Below, piece after piece: positions 1 to 8,627 of a stretch of DNA of 64,000 nucleotides. Every line of letters begins with the position of its first letter. Within the stretch, counting starts at the first letter, position 1. The position numbers and the translations under genes were made by a program. The notes below the pieces were generated by a model. It had not been told where the DNA came from and made no database searches. It worked only from the letters and a program-made list of their open reading frames with translations. The stretch is taken from assembly GCA_963773655.1 (NCBI GenBank), contig CAVZBX010000001.1, forward strand, positions 992,001 through 1,056,000, in the 5' to 3' direction. Source of the stretch: DASSQJ01 sp963773655. Lineage in GTDB: Bacteria > Actinomycetota > Actinomycetes > Actinomycetales > Dermatophilaceae.

Positions 1-248
1 TCATCCCCTGGCAGGGGTGGTCGCTCACCGCGTCCGACCTGCTGCTGACCCGGGCAATGGAGATCCTCGTCCACGCCGACGACCTTGCGGCGAGCATCGG
101 GGTGCCGACCCCGCAGTTCCCCACGCAGACGGGGTACGCCGTGCTGGGCCTGCTCGCAGCGGTGGCCGCCGACCGGCACGGCCAGACGGCGATGGTGCGC
201 GCCCTCAGTCGTCCGCAGCGCGCGCACGGCCCGGTCAGTGCCTTCTGA
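1..248 (+). CDS. Maleylpyruvate isomerase (MDMPI)-like mycothiol-dependent enzyme, 3' end only
   Basis: Reading from base 3, the frame is open to the TGA at 246-248 and enters from outside the window, so the start is missing. The visible 81 residues contain RAMEILVHADDLAASIG followed by a long alpha-helical alanine-rich stretch. That is the typical C-terminal part of TIGR03083/MDMPI-type actinobacterial proteins. Family members are DinB-like four-helix proteins that use mycothiol in isomerase or transferase reactions in the cytoplasm, but most have no known substrate. The metal-binding histidines would lie partly in the missing N-terminal half, so activity cannot be judged. A LuxR fragment follows directly. 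Confidence 0.6.
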   Translation, partial: IPWQGWSLTASDLLLTRAMEILVHADDLAASIGVPTPQFPTQTGYAVLGLLAAVAADRHGQTAMVRALSRPQRAHGPVSAF

Positions 249-249
249 G

Positions 250-444
250 GGCGGGGCTCAGCGCGACGTCGCGGGCCGGGTGGTCGCCGGCGCGAGCTCG
301 ACCGAGGTCGCAGACGCCCTCGTCGTCTCCCGGCGGACCGTGGAGAACCACCTGCAGCGGGTCTACGACTACCTCGGGGTGCACTCGCGCGCCGAGCTCG
401 CGGCGACGCTCACGCCCCGGGGCGCCACGCGGTCCGTGCCCTGA
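250..444 (+). pseudogene. LuxR-type helix-turn-helix remnant
   Basis: The frame encodes VVAGASSTEVADAL, VVSRRTVENHLQRVY and LGVHSRAEL, a near-complete GerE/LuxR DNA-binding helix-turn-helix. It lacks the usual LTxRE opening of the domain, any receiver or sensor domain, and any credible start with a ribosome-binding site. The frame runs back into the preceding gene without a break. It begins within two bases of the stop of the MDMPI gene, as if a deletion joined two genes. Its 3' half lies antisense to the unusual C-terminal tail of Zur. I read it as the tail of a deleted LuxR regulator. A very short HTH-only protein starting at the GTG near 280 is possible but unlikely. Confidence 0.55.
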
Positions 445-893
445 CCGGGGTCGGACCGAGGCGCCCCGGACGCGCCCGCGACCTTCGACCCGTCACTCGC
501 GCAGCGCGCGCACAGCCCCTCGACCTCGACGGTGTGCCGCACCTGGCTGAACCCGTGCTCGGCCGCCACCGCCTCGGCCCAGCGCTCCACGGCGTCACCG
601 GTCACCTCGACGGTCAGGCCGCAGGAGCGGCACACCACGTGGTGGTGGTGGGTGTCCGTGGTGCACGCCCGGTAGACCGCCTCGCCGTCGGGGCTGCGGA
701 TGACGTCGACCTCGCCGTCGGCGGCCATGGCCTGCAGGTTGCGGTACACGGTGGCCAGGCCCACCCGGTGCCCGCGGGCGGCGAGCCCGGCGTGGATGTC
801 CTGCGCGGAGCGGAACTCCTCGGCACCCGCGAGGGCCTCGGCGAGCGCGAGCCGCTGGCGGGTGGGGCGGCGTTCGGGCTGGCCGGCGCTCAC
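369..893 (-). CDS. zur: Zinc uptake regulator Zur (Fur family)
   Basis: This is a Fur-family repressor that binds DNA when loaded with zinc. A winged helix occupies residues 10-75 (LATVYRNLQAM recognition region). THHHHVVC (81-88), C91 and a second CxxC at C128/C131 give the regulatory and structural zinc sites. It is the last gene of the znuA-znuC-znuB-zur operon and starts at a GTG overlapping the znuB stop, so repressor and transporter are made together. This feedback layout is known for Zur regulons in Actinobacteria. The odd part is length. Family members usually stop soon after the last CxxC, but this one continues for about 40 low-complexity residues, mostly encoded opposite the LuxR remnant. 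Confidence 0.9.
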   Translation of the reverse strand: MSAGQPERRPTRQRLALAEALAGAEEFRSAQDIHAGLAARGHRVGLATVYRNLQAMAADGEVDVIRSPDGEAVYRACTTDTHHHHVVCRSCGLTVEVTGDAVERWAEAVAAEHGFSQVRHTVEVEGLCARCASDGSKVAGASGAPRSDPGQGTDRVAPRGVSVAASSARECTPR

Positions 894-1882
894 CGGGCCT
901 CCGCCTCCGTCGACGCGTGCTCACCGTGCTCGTCGTAGTGCCCCTCGTGGGGGGCGTGCCGATGGCCGTCGTGGAGGTAGTCCACGTGGTCCCCGTGGGT
1001 GACGGCCTCGTGCCCGCAGCCGGGCCCGTGCTCGTGGGCGTGCACCTCGGCCCGGGCGTGGGCGGCCCGGCGCAGGCGGCCGCGGACCGACTCCGCCGCG
1101 CTGACGAGGAGGAACCCCGCGATGGCGACGAGCACGATGGTGCCACCCGACGGGGTCTCGGCCTCGTACGAGAGCAGCACGCCACCGACGCTGGAGGTGA
1201 CCCCGATGCCGACCGCCCACCACAGGCTGGACCGGAAGCTGCGACCCAGGAGCTGCGCGGTGGCGTTCGGGATGATCATCAGGGCGCTGATGAGGAGCAG
1301 TCCCACGACGCGCATCGAGACGACGATCGTCACCGCGGTGAGCGCCGACAGGACCAGGTTGTAGCGGAGCACCGGAAGGCCCATGGCGCGGGCATACTCC
1401 TCGTCGTTCGCCACGGCGAAGAAGCGCTGGCGCAGGAGGAGGGTGACGGCGAGCACGACGGCGGTGAGTGCCGCCAGGACCACGAGGTCGTCCCGGCTCG
1501 TCGTGAGGATGGCGCCGAAGAGGTACGCGGTGAGGTTCGCGGGGCTGGAGCGGCTCGAGCGGGCGATGAGGACGACACCGAGGGCGATACCGCCGTAGAA
1601 CATCACGGCGAGGGCGATGTCACCACTGGTCCGCCCGGACGACCGGATCAGCTCGATGGCGACACCGGCGAGCACGGCGGCGACGAGCGCGGTGAGCACC
1701 GGGGCCTGGCCGGTGAGCAGCCCGACCGCCACACCGGCGAGGGCGACGTGACCCATCCCGTCCCCGATCAGGGACATCCGGCGCTGCACGAGGAAGACCC
1801 CGACCAGGGGCGCGGCGACACCGGCGAGCAACGCGGCGAGCAGGGCCTGGCGCATGAACTCGAGCGCGAGGATCTCACCCAT
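890..1882 (-). CDS. znuB: Zinc ABC transporter permease ZnuB with histidine-rich tail
   Basis: Membrane permease of the ABC-3 family, 330 residues, which moves Zn(II) across the inner membrane with ZnuC and ZnuA. About eight hydrophobic segments are visible between residues 10 and 265. The family stretch around RRMSLIGDGMGHVALAG (34-50) is present. The ATG at 1882 is chosen because it overlaps the znuC stop and gives the standard MGEILALEFMRQAL start; the frame is open farther upstream but that part is shadow of znuC. Residues 275-322 hold 14 histidines (motifs such as HAHEHGPGCGH and HDGHRHAPHEGH), well past the last membrane segment. Such a tail could bind zinc on the cytoplasmic face. The tail's role is inference. 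Confidence 0.93.
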   Translation of the reverse strand: MGEILALEFMRQALLAALLAGVAAPLVGVFLVQRRMSLIGDGMGHVALAGVAVGLLTGQAPVLTALVAAVLAGVAIELIRSSGRTSGDIALAVMFYGGIALGVVLIARSSRSSPANLTAYLFGAILTTSRDDLVVLAALTAVVLAVTLLLRQRFFAVANDEEYARAMGLPVLRYNLVLSALTAVTIVVSMRVVGLLLISALMIIPNATAQLLGRSFRSSLWWAVGIGVTSSVGGVLLSYEAETPSGGTIVLVAIAGFLLVSAAESVRGRLRRAAHARAEVHAHEHGPGCGHEAVTHGDHVDYLHDGHRHAPHEGHYDEHGEHASTEAEAR

Positions 1883-2702
1883 CGCTGCCCCCTCCGGCCA
1901 GCCAGTCGAGCGGGTCCGGTCCGCGCAGGCCGTCGCCGGTGGCCGGTCCGGCGGGGGAGTCGTGGTGGTGCCCGCTCCCGGCCCGGTGGCCGGCGACGTG
2001 CACCGCGTACTCCTCGGGGGTGCCCGCGAAGTCGACGTGCCCGGTGTCCATGCACACCACCCGGGTGACGAGGTCGCGCAACGCGTCGAGCTCGTGCGTG
2101 ACGACGACCATGGACGTCCCGCCCCGCGCCAGGCGCCCGAGCACCTCGGCGAGGGCCTCCTGGCTGGCCGCGTCGACGCCCGCGGTGGGCTCGTCCATGA
2201 CGAGCACCTCCGGCCGGCCGGCCAGGGCCCGGGCGATGAGGACCCGCCGCTGCTGGCCTCCGGAAAGCCGGGCGACCTCCTCGTGCGCACGGTCGGCGAG
2301 ACCCACGGCGGCGATGGCCTGCGCGACGACATCCCGGTCCTCCCGGGTCCGGGGTCGCCACCACGGGCGGTGCGGAAGCCGTCCGACCTCGACGACCTCG
2401 GTCACCGTGGCGCGGACCGACGACGAGAGCGTGTGGTGCTGCGGCACGTAGCCGAGCTTGGTGTGGTCCCGGAACTCGTCGCGGGGCACGCCGAGGATCC
2501 CCACCCGGCCACCCTGCTGGTCCACGAGGCCGAGCACCCCCCGCACCAGGGTGGACTTCCCGCACCCGTTGGGGCCGAGCAGCGCCACGACGTCACCTCG
2601 GCGCACCGTGAGGTCGACCCGGTCGACGACCCGGCGGTCGCCGTACCCGAAGGAGGCGCCGTGCAGCTCGAGCAGCGGCGAGCGGGACGCGGTCACCGGC
2701 AC
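1875..2702 (-). CDS. znuC: Zinc ABC transporter ATPase ZnuC
   Basis: Cytoplasmic ATPase that powers zinc import. Walker A is GPNGCGKST (residues 43-51), the ABC signature LSGGQQ (146-151), Walker B VLVMDEPT (166-173) and the switch histidine sits in VTHEL (about 203). All catalytic positions are intact. The gene starts at a GTG that overlaps the end of znuA by about 10 bases and its stop overlaps the start of znuB, so translation is probably coupled. The C-terminal 30 residues include a GHHHD cluster, another possible metal-binding patch. The 275-residue length is normal to slightly long for the family. Manganese or iron specificity cannot be excluded from this protein alone, but the adjacent Zur and operator argue for zinc. 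Confidence 0.93.
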   Translation of the reverse strand: MPVTASRSPLLELHGASFGYGDRRVVDRVDLTVRRGDVVALLGPNGCGKSTLVRGVLGLVDQQGGRVGILGVPRDEFRDHTKLGYVPQHHTLSSSVRATVTEVVEVGRLPHRPWWRPRTREDRDVVAQAIAAVGLADRAHEEVARLSGGQQRRVLIARALAGRPEVLVMDEPTAGVDAASQEALAEVLGRLARGGTSMVVVTHELDALRDLVTRVVCMDTGHVDFAGTPEEYAVHVAGHRAGSGHHHDSPAGPATGDGLRGPDPLDWLAGGGSDG

Positions 2703-3625
2703 TGCTGACCCGCGCGGAGCGTCTCGAGGTTGCTGCGCATCACCTCAAGGTAGTCGTCACCGGCCGAGGCGTCGCTCAGTCCCTCGACCGGGTCGAGCAC
2801 GGCTACCTGCGCGCCCGTCTCACGGGCGACGGTCTCGGCGAGGGCCGGGCTGGCCAAGGTCTCGGTGTACACGGTCGTGACCCCGTGCTCGCGGACGAGC
2901 TCGGTGAGGTCGCGCAGCGCCGCCGCGTCCGGCTCGGCGTCCGGGCTGATGCCGGCGATGCCCTCCTGGCTGAACCCGTAGCGGTCCGCGAGGTAGGCGA
3001 AGGCGGTGTGGGCGGTGACGAGCTGGTCCTGGTCGCACTGCGCGAGCCCGGCCTCGAACTCCTCGTCCAGGTCCGCCAGCTCGCCGACCAGGGCGGTGGC
3101 GTTGGTGCGGTAGGCCTCGGCGTTGTCCGGGTCGGCCTCGGCGAGGCGGTCCGCGATCGCCCGGGCGACGTCCTGGAAGCGCACCGGGTCGAGCCAGAAG
3201 TGCGGGTCCGCGGCGTCGTGCCCCTCGTCGTCGGTGTGCCCGGCGCCCTCCTCGGCGTGGTCGTCCGCGCCGGCGATGGTGAGGTCGGCGACCGGCGCGA
3301 CGTCGAACGCGGCCTCCGGGGCCTGCTGTGCCACCGCGTCGTCCACCGCCGGCTGGAAGCCGGCGAGGTAGACGACGACGTCGGACCCGGAGAGCCCCGC
3401 CACCTGCTTGGGGGTCAGCTCGAGGTCGTGCGGCTCGGCGCCCGGCGGGGTCAGGGCGGCCACGTCGACGAGGTCACCCCCGATCCGCTCGGTGGCCCAC
3501 TGCAGGGGGTAGAAGGAGGCGGTCACCCGGAGCCGGTCCGAGCCCGGGCCCGCGTCGTCGCCGGTACCGCACCCGGCGAGGAGCGAGGCGACGGCGACGG
3601 CGGCGAGGACGGCGGGACGCTTCAT
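2693..3625 (-). CDS. znuA: Zinc-binding lipoprotein ZnuA (ABC transporter)
   Basis: Extracytoplasmic zinc receptor of the cluster A-I family. From the ATG at 3625 the protein begins MKRPAVLAAV and has a lipobox LLAGC, with the lipid-bearing Cys at residue 19. Metal ligands are suggested by AEPHDLE, by an acidic histidine-rich loop (DDHAEEGAGHTDDEGHD) typical of ZnuA, and by ADPHFWLDP and TAHTAF downstream. A TTG five codons earlier is open but the ATG gives the cleaner signal peptide. No Shine-Dalgarno sequence lies upstream. Instead the Zur operator runs right up to the ATG, so the transcript may be leaderless. First gene of the operon znuA-znuC-znuB-zur. Confidence 0.93.
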   Translation of the reverse strand: MKRPAVLAAVAVASLLAGCGTGDDAGPGSDRLRVTASFYPLQWATERIGGDLVDVAALTPPGAEPHDLELTPKQVAGLSGSDVVVYLAGFQPAVDDAVAQQAPEAAFDVAPVADLTIAGADDHAEEGAGHTDDEGHDAADPHFWLDPVRFQDVARAIADRLAEADPDNAEAYRTNATALVGELADLDEEFEAGLAQCDQDQLVTAHTAFAYLADRYGFSQEGIAGISPDAEPDAAALRDLTELVREHGVTTVYTETLASPALAETVARETGAQVAVLDPVEGLSDASAGDDYLEVMRSNLETLRAGQQCR

Positions 3626-3661
3626 GACAACGATTCTCAACTCAAATGAGAATCATTGTCA
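3625..3661 (-). promoter_or_regulatory. Paired Zur operator over the znuA start
   Basis: Two 15-base boxes, TGACAACGATTCTCA (3625-3639) and TGAGAATCATTGTCA (3647-3661), are inverted relative to each other with one mismatch and centred 22 bases apart, two helical turns. Each alone resembles the actinobacterial Zur box, an interrupted palindrome around AATGATT. They occupy almost the whole gap between znuA and the upstream DUF6703 gene and touch the znuA ATG. Two Zur dimers could bind side by side and block the only plausible promoter. Confidence 0.85.
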
Positions 3662-3669
3662 AACTGGGG

Positions 3670-3945
3670 TCAGGTGCGGGGGAACGCCTCGGTGACCGCG
3701 ATCGCCGTGATGATCGCGACGACCGCCAGCCGCATCAGCCTCTCGGGCAGGGTGAGTCGCGGCCACGCCAGGGCGAGGATCCAGGCGAGGAGGAGGGCCG
3801 CCACCGCGATGAGCAGCCACCCCGGCGACGGCAGGAAGATGCCGACGACCACGAGGCCGAGGACGACGAGGAACGGGACCACCCTCGGCAGCCCGCTCAG
3901 GTAGCGGACCGCCGGCAGGCTGGCGCGCTCGAAGGACTCACGCAT
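3670..3945 (-). CDS. DUF6703-like small membrane protein
   Basis: A 91-residue protein starting at the ATG at 3945 (MRESFERASLPAVRYLSGLP). An in-frame GTG four codons earlier is a possible alternative. Three hydrophobic segments are visible, at about residues 23-40, 42-60 and 72-87, separated by WPRLTLPERLMR, so it should sit in the cytoplasmic membrane. The sequence matches what I recall of the actinobacterial DUF6703 family, found beside glyS in related genomes; no function is known. It lies divergent to glyS and upstream of the Zur operator, but it is not part of the znu operon because the operator and znuA start lie downstream of its stop. Confidence 0.7.
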   Translation of the reverse strand: MRESFERASLPAVRYLSGLPRVVPFLVVLGLVVVGIFLPSPGWLLIAVAALLLAWILALAWPRLTLPERLMRLAVVAIITAIAVTEAFPRT

Positions 3946-4026
3946 GCTGGACACGGTGCCCAAGGGTACGGGGCCCCGCGGTAACCGGTTCGGCCCGGCC
4001 GTGGCCGGGTGGCTAGCCTTGCGCGC

Positions 4027-5433
<1,407 letters not shown>

Positions 5434-5484
5434 CTCCCGTGCGACCGCCCCCGCGCCGGCCCGTCGCCGACCCACGGTGCGGCC

Positions 5485-6759
5485 ATGGGTGACGGCCTGC
5501 TCCTCGACATCGGGCTGGTCGTGGTGTTCGTGCTCGTCGGTGGCGTCTTCGCCGGCACCGAGATCGCCCTCGTGTCGCTGCGGCAGAGCCAGGTCGACCA
5601 GCTGGCCGAGCGTGGCGCCCGCGGCGCCCGGGTCGCGGCCGTCGCCCGCGACCCCAACCGGTTCCTCGCCGCGGTGCAGATCGGGGTCACCCTGGCCGGG
5701 TTCCTCTCGGCGGCGTTCGGCGCCTCCACGATCGCGCCGAGCCTCACGCCGGTGCTCGTCGGCCTGGGCCTGCCGCCGGGCACCGCCGAGGCCGTCGCCC
5801 TCGTCGTGCTCACCCTCATGATCGCCTACCTGTCCCTCGTGCTCGGGGAGCTGGTGCCCAAGCGGCTGGCGCTGCAGCGCTCCTCGGGCGTCGCCCTGGC
5901 GGTGGCGCCGGCGGTCGACCGGTTCGCGACGTTCGTGCGGCCGGTCATCTGGCTGCTGTCCAGGTCCACCGACGCCGTCGTCCGCCTGCTGGGCGGCGAC
6001 CCGAAGGCCACCGGTGAGCAGATGTCGGACGAGGAGGTGCGGCGGTTGGTCCTCTCCCACGAGGCCCTGCCGAGGCACGAGCGGGCCGTGCTCCGTGACG
6101 TGTTCGACACCTTCGACCGCTCGGTGGCCGAGGTGATGCGGCCCCGGCACGACGTCGTCTTCCTCGGCGCGGGCCGCACCGTCGCCGAGGCCCTGGAGCA
6201 GGTCCGGGGCCTGCCCTACTCCAGGTACCCGGTCATCGGCACCGACTTCGACGACGTGCGGGGCTTCGTCCACGTCCGCGACCTGTACGAGGGACGTCCC
6301 ACCGACCGGGTCGACGACGTGCTGCGACCCATCCTCGTCCTGCCGCCGACGAACAAGGTGCTGCCCTCGCTGACCATGATGCGCAGGCAACGGGTCCACA
6401 TCGCCGCCGTCATCGACGAGTACGGCGGGACCGACGGGATCGTCACCCTCGAGGACATCGTCGAGGAGCTCGTCGGGGAGATCCGGGACGAGCACGACGA
6501 GCCCTCCGGCGCACCGGGGGTGGGAGCGGACGGCGACGTCGTCGTCGACGCGGGCCTCAACCTCGAGGACTTCCACGACGAGGTGGGGGTGCGGCTGCCC
6601 GACGAGGGGTCCTACGAGACGGTGGCCGGCTACGTCCTGGCCCGTCTCGGGCGGATCGCGGCGGTCGGTGACACGGTCGCGGCCGGTGAGCACGAGCTGG
6701 AGGTCGTCGAGGTGGACCGGCACCACATCGAGCGGATCCGGGTCCGCCGCCGGACGTGA
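5485..6759 (+). CDS. CNNM-type (DUF21) transporter with CBS pair and CorC/HlyC domain
   Basis: A 424-residue membrane protein of the family often annotated as hemolysin or CorB/CorC. An N-terminal DUF21 domain (residues 1-190) has four hydrophobic segments and the hallmark GVFAGTEIALVSLR and LGELVPKRLALQRS. A tandem CBS domain (about 205-330, with YSRYPVIG and EYGGTDGIVTLEDIVEELVGEI) would sense nucleotides such as MgATP. A C-terminal CorC_HlyC domain (340-424) ends RIRVRRRT. Related proteins export Mg or help divalent-cation balance; there is no good reason to call it a toxin. Its start is 51 bases after glyS, so the two may be transcribed together. Confidence 0.88.
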   Translation: MGDGLLLDIGLVVVFVLVGGVFAGTEIALVSLRQSQVDQLAERGARGARVAAVARDPNRFLAAVQIGVTLAGFLSAAFGASTIAPSLTPVLVGLGLPPGTAEAVALVVLTLMIAYLSLVLGELVPKRLALQRSSGVALAVAPAVDRFATFVRPVIWLLSRSTDAVVRLLGGDPKATGEQMSDEEVRRLVLSHEALPRHERAVLRDVFDTFDRSVAEVMRPRHDVVFLGAGRTVAEALEQVRGLPYSRYPVIGTDFDDVRGFVHVRDLYEGRPTDRVDDVLRPILVLPPTNKVLPSLTMMRRQRVHIAAVIDEYGGTDGIVTLEDIVEELVGEIRDEHDEPSGAPGVGADGDVVVDAGLNLEDFHDEVGVRLPDEGSYETVAGYVLARLGRIAAVGDTVAAGEHELEVVEVDRHHIERIRVRRRT

Positions 6760-6778
6760 CCGGCCTCCCCGGGCCGGC

Positions 6779-6842
6779 CCTTCCCTCTGGCCACGCCCGG
6801 TGACACCGTGGAGGTGTCCGGCCGGCGAGGAGGAGGTGGTCC
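6779..6842 (+). promoter_or_regulatory. Leader of the sigma-propeller fusion gene, partly matching the 11.5 kb leader
   Basis: The stretch TGACACCGTGGAGGTGTC (6801-6818) closely matches TGACACAGTGGAGTGTC at 11532-11548, upstream of the split sigma gene. Both contain a short inverted repeat around GTGGA, and both are followed about 15 to 20 bases later by a GAGGAGG ribosome-binding site and a GTG start. The AACC -35 element of the other copy is not conserved here. This supports common ancestry of the two loci and perhaps a weaker shared control. Confidence 0.4.
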
Positions 6843-8627
6843 GTGGCGAGCACCGACACCTGGGTCGAGGGCGCCGACTTCGGGGGCTTCGTCCGGCGCG
6901 AGGAGGATGCCCTGCTGCGGGTCGCCGTGCTCGTGCGAGGCGACCCGGCCCGGGCCGAGGAGCTCGTCGAGGACGCGCTCGTCGGCGTGGGGCGGCGCTG
7001 GGCGCAGGCCGCCGACGAGTCCCCCGCCGCCGAGGTGCGGCGCAATCTCTACCGGGCCGCGGTGGCCGACGCCGAGCGGGCCGGCCCGGGTGGGGCGACC
7101 ACCCCCGCACCGGTGGAGGCGACCGCGGAGCGCGACTGGGCCCGCGGCTCGCGGAGCCCGGAGGAGGAACAGCGCCGCGGCGAGGTGGCCCGGGCCCTGG
7201 GCCGGCTGAGCCCCAGGCAGCGTGCGGTGCTGTGCCTGCTCGCCCTCGACGGCGCCACGGTGGGGGAGGCCGCGAGATCGCTGCGGTTGCTGCCGCAGAC
7301 CGTCCGGGCCGAGGCGCGGGACGCGCTGGCGGCGCTCGGCACCACGCTGCCCGGTGAGAACCTGCGCGCCGGCCGCGCCGACGGGCCGGCCGTCCGCCGG
7401 CTGCTCTCCTCGGCGGTCGAGGACCTGCCGGTACCGGACCTCGTGGAGTCCGCGGCCCGCCGGGCCCGCGAGGGGCGGGCGGCGGTGCGCAGGCGCAGCC
7501 TGCTCGTCGCCGGTGGCGTCGTCGCCGGTGCCGCCGCAGCGACGGTCGCGGCCCGGTGGGCGGGGCGCGAGCCGGAGCGCGAGGAGGCGGCACCCGGCAG
7601 CCCGGTGCTGCGGTCCACGTCGCTCGCCGGGGTGCAGGTGATGCTCGCGCCGACCCCGGCCCAGGAGGGGACCCTGCCGCTCGCCCCCGGCCGCGGCGCG
7701 CTCGGGGTCCCCGATCCGGTCGGACCGGGGGAGCCGGGGGCCGTCGAGCCGCTGCCGCGGGGCGGTGTCGCCGCCCCGGTGCTCGCGGTCTACCTGGCGC
7801 ACCTCGACCGCGGCGCGTACACGCCGGTCGTGCAGACGGTCGGCCCGGACGGAGGTGCGGTGAGGTGGTCGATCCCGGCACGGGTCGACGCCGGACCGGA
7901 CCCCGCGGGCAACGTCGTCGCTCCGCGCACCATCAGCGCCGACCGCGGCAGGGTCGTGCTGCCGTCGCCCGGCGCGGTCGTGGTCGGCGAGGTGGCCCGC
8001 GGCTCGTGGGGGTCCATCGGGGTCCGCGACCCAACCCTGAACCTCGCGGGATGGGCGCCCGCCGACCGCCTCGTCGTCGCCCGAGGCCGGGACGACTCCT
8101 GGCTCGTCGACCCCCGCACGGGCACGGCGGTGCGGGCCGACGCACCGGTCCACCCGGGGCGCCACGAGCTGGTGTGGGACGGCACCGGCACCCGGTTGCG
8201 CACCTACGGCGACGACGGGGCGATGACCGGCCAGCAGCCGGTACCCGGTCCGGCGGTCGTCCCGTTCGAGGACACGGCGTCGACGGACGACGGCTGGGCC
8301 GCCGCCCACGCCTTCCTCCCCGGCCCGTACCAGGACGACGTGGGGCGCTCGCAGGGCGTCGTGGCCCTCCGGGCCGACGGGAGCGAACCGGTGCGCCTGT
8401 TGGCCGCCTCCTTCCCGGCGGGCAGCATGGCGATCCGGTACCGCGTGCTGCGCTGGGCGGGTGGGGGCCGGCTGCTCGTGGAGTCGCTGGCCGACGGAGG
8501 GGGCAGCACCCAGCCGCAGCGCCGGGTGCTCCTCTGGGACGTGCCGGAGGGGCTGTTGTACCGGGTGGCCGACGTCGTCGGCGTCGGACCCGCGGGGAGC
8601 TGGTTCACGGGCCAGTGGGGGCTGTGA
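6843..8627 (+). CDS. Fusion of ECF sigma-factor-like domains with a membrane-anchored propeller-like domain
   Basis: A 594-residue protein starting at GTG after GAGGAGGAGG. Residues 13-78 resemble sigma region 2 and 115-168 region 4 (LGRLSPRQRAVLCLLAL, then a weak helix-turn-helix). Residues 183-215 match the N-terminal cytoplasmic part of the 12094-13359 protein (VRRLLSSAVEDLPVPDL against LRDLLELASEDLPEVDL). One membrane segment lies at 219-238 after RRR. About 350 residues follow outside, with repeated beta-strand motifs (PRTISADRGRVVL, DSWLVDPRTG) matching the same partner. The sigma part is degenerate, and region 4 has lost the usual GVSxGTVKS recognition helix. Sigma-propeller fusion in one chain is unusual. 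It may be a membrane-held DNA-binding sensor or a captive inactive sigma. Confidence 0.72.
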   Translation: MASTDTWVEGADFGGFVRREEDALLRVAVLVRGDPARAEELVEDALVGVGRRWAQAADESPAAEVRRNLYRAAVADAERAGPGGATTPAPVEATAERDWARGSRSPEEEQRRGEVARALGRLSPRQRAVLCLLALDGATVGEAARSLRLLPQTVRAEARDALAALGTTLPGENLRAGRADGPAVRRLLSSAVEDLPVPDLVESAARRAREGRAAVRRRSLLVAGGVVAGAAAATVAARWAGREPEREEAAPGSPVLRSTSLAGVQVMLAPTPAQEGTLPLAPGRGALGVPDPVGPGEPGAVEPLPRGGVAAPVLAVYLAHLDRGAYTPVVQTVGPDGGAVRWSIPARVDAGPDPAGNVVAPRTISADRGRVVLPSPGAVVVGEVARGSWGSIGVRDPTLNLAGWAPADRLVVARGRDDSWLVDPRTGTAVRADAPVHPGRHELVWDGTGTRLRTYGDDGAMTGQQPVPGPAVVPFEDTASTDDGWAAAHAFLPGPYQDDVGRSQGVVALRADGSEPVRLLAASFPAGSMAIRYRVLRWAGGGRLLVESLADGGGSTQPQRRVLLWDVPEGLLYRVADVVGVGPAGSWFTGQWGL

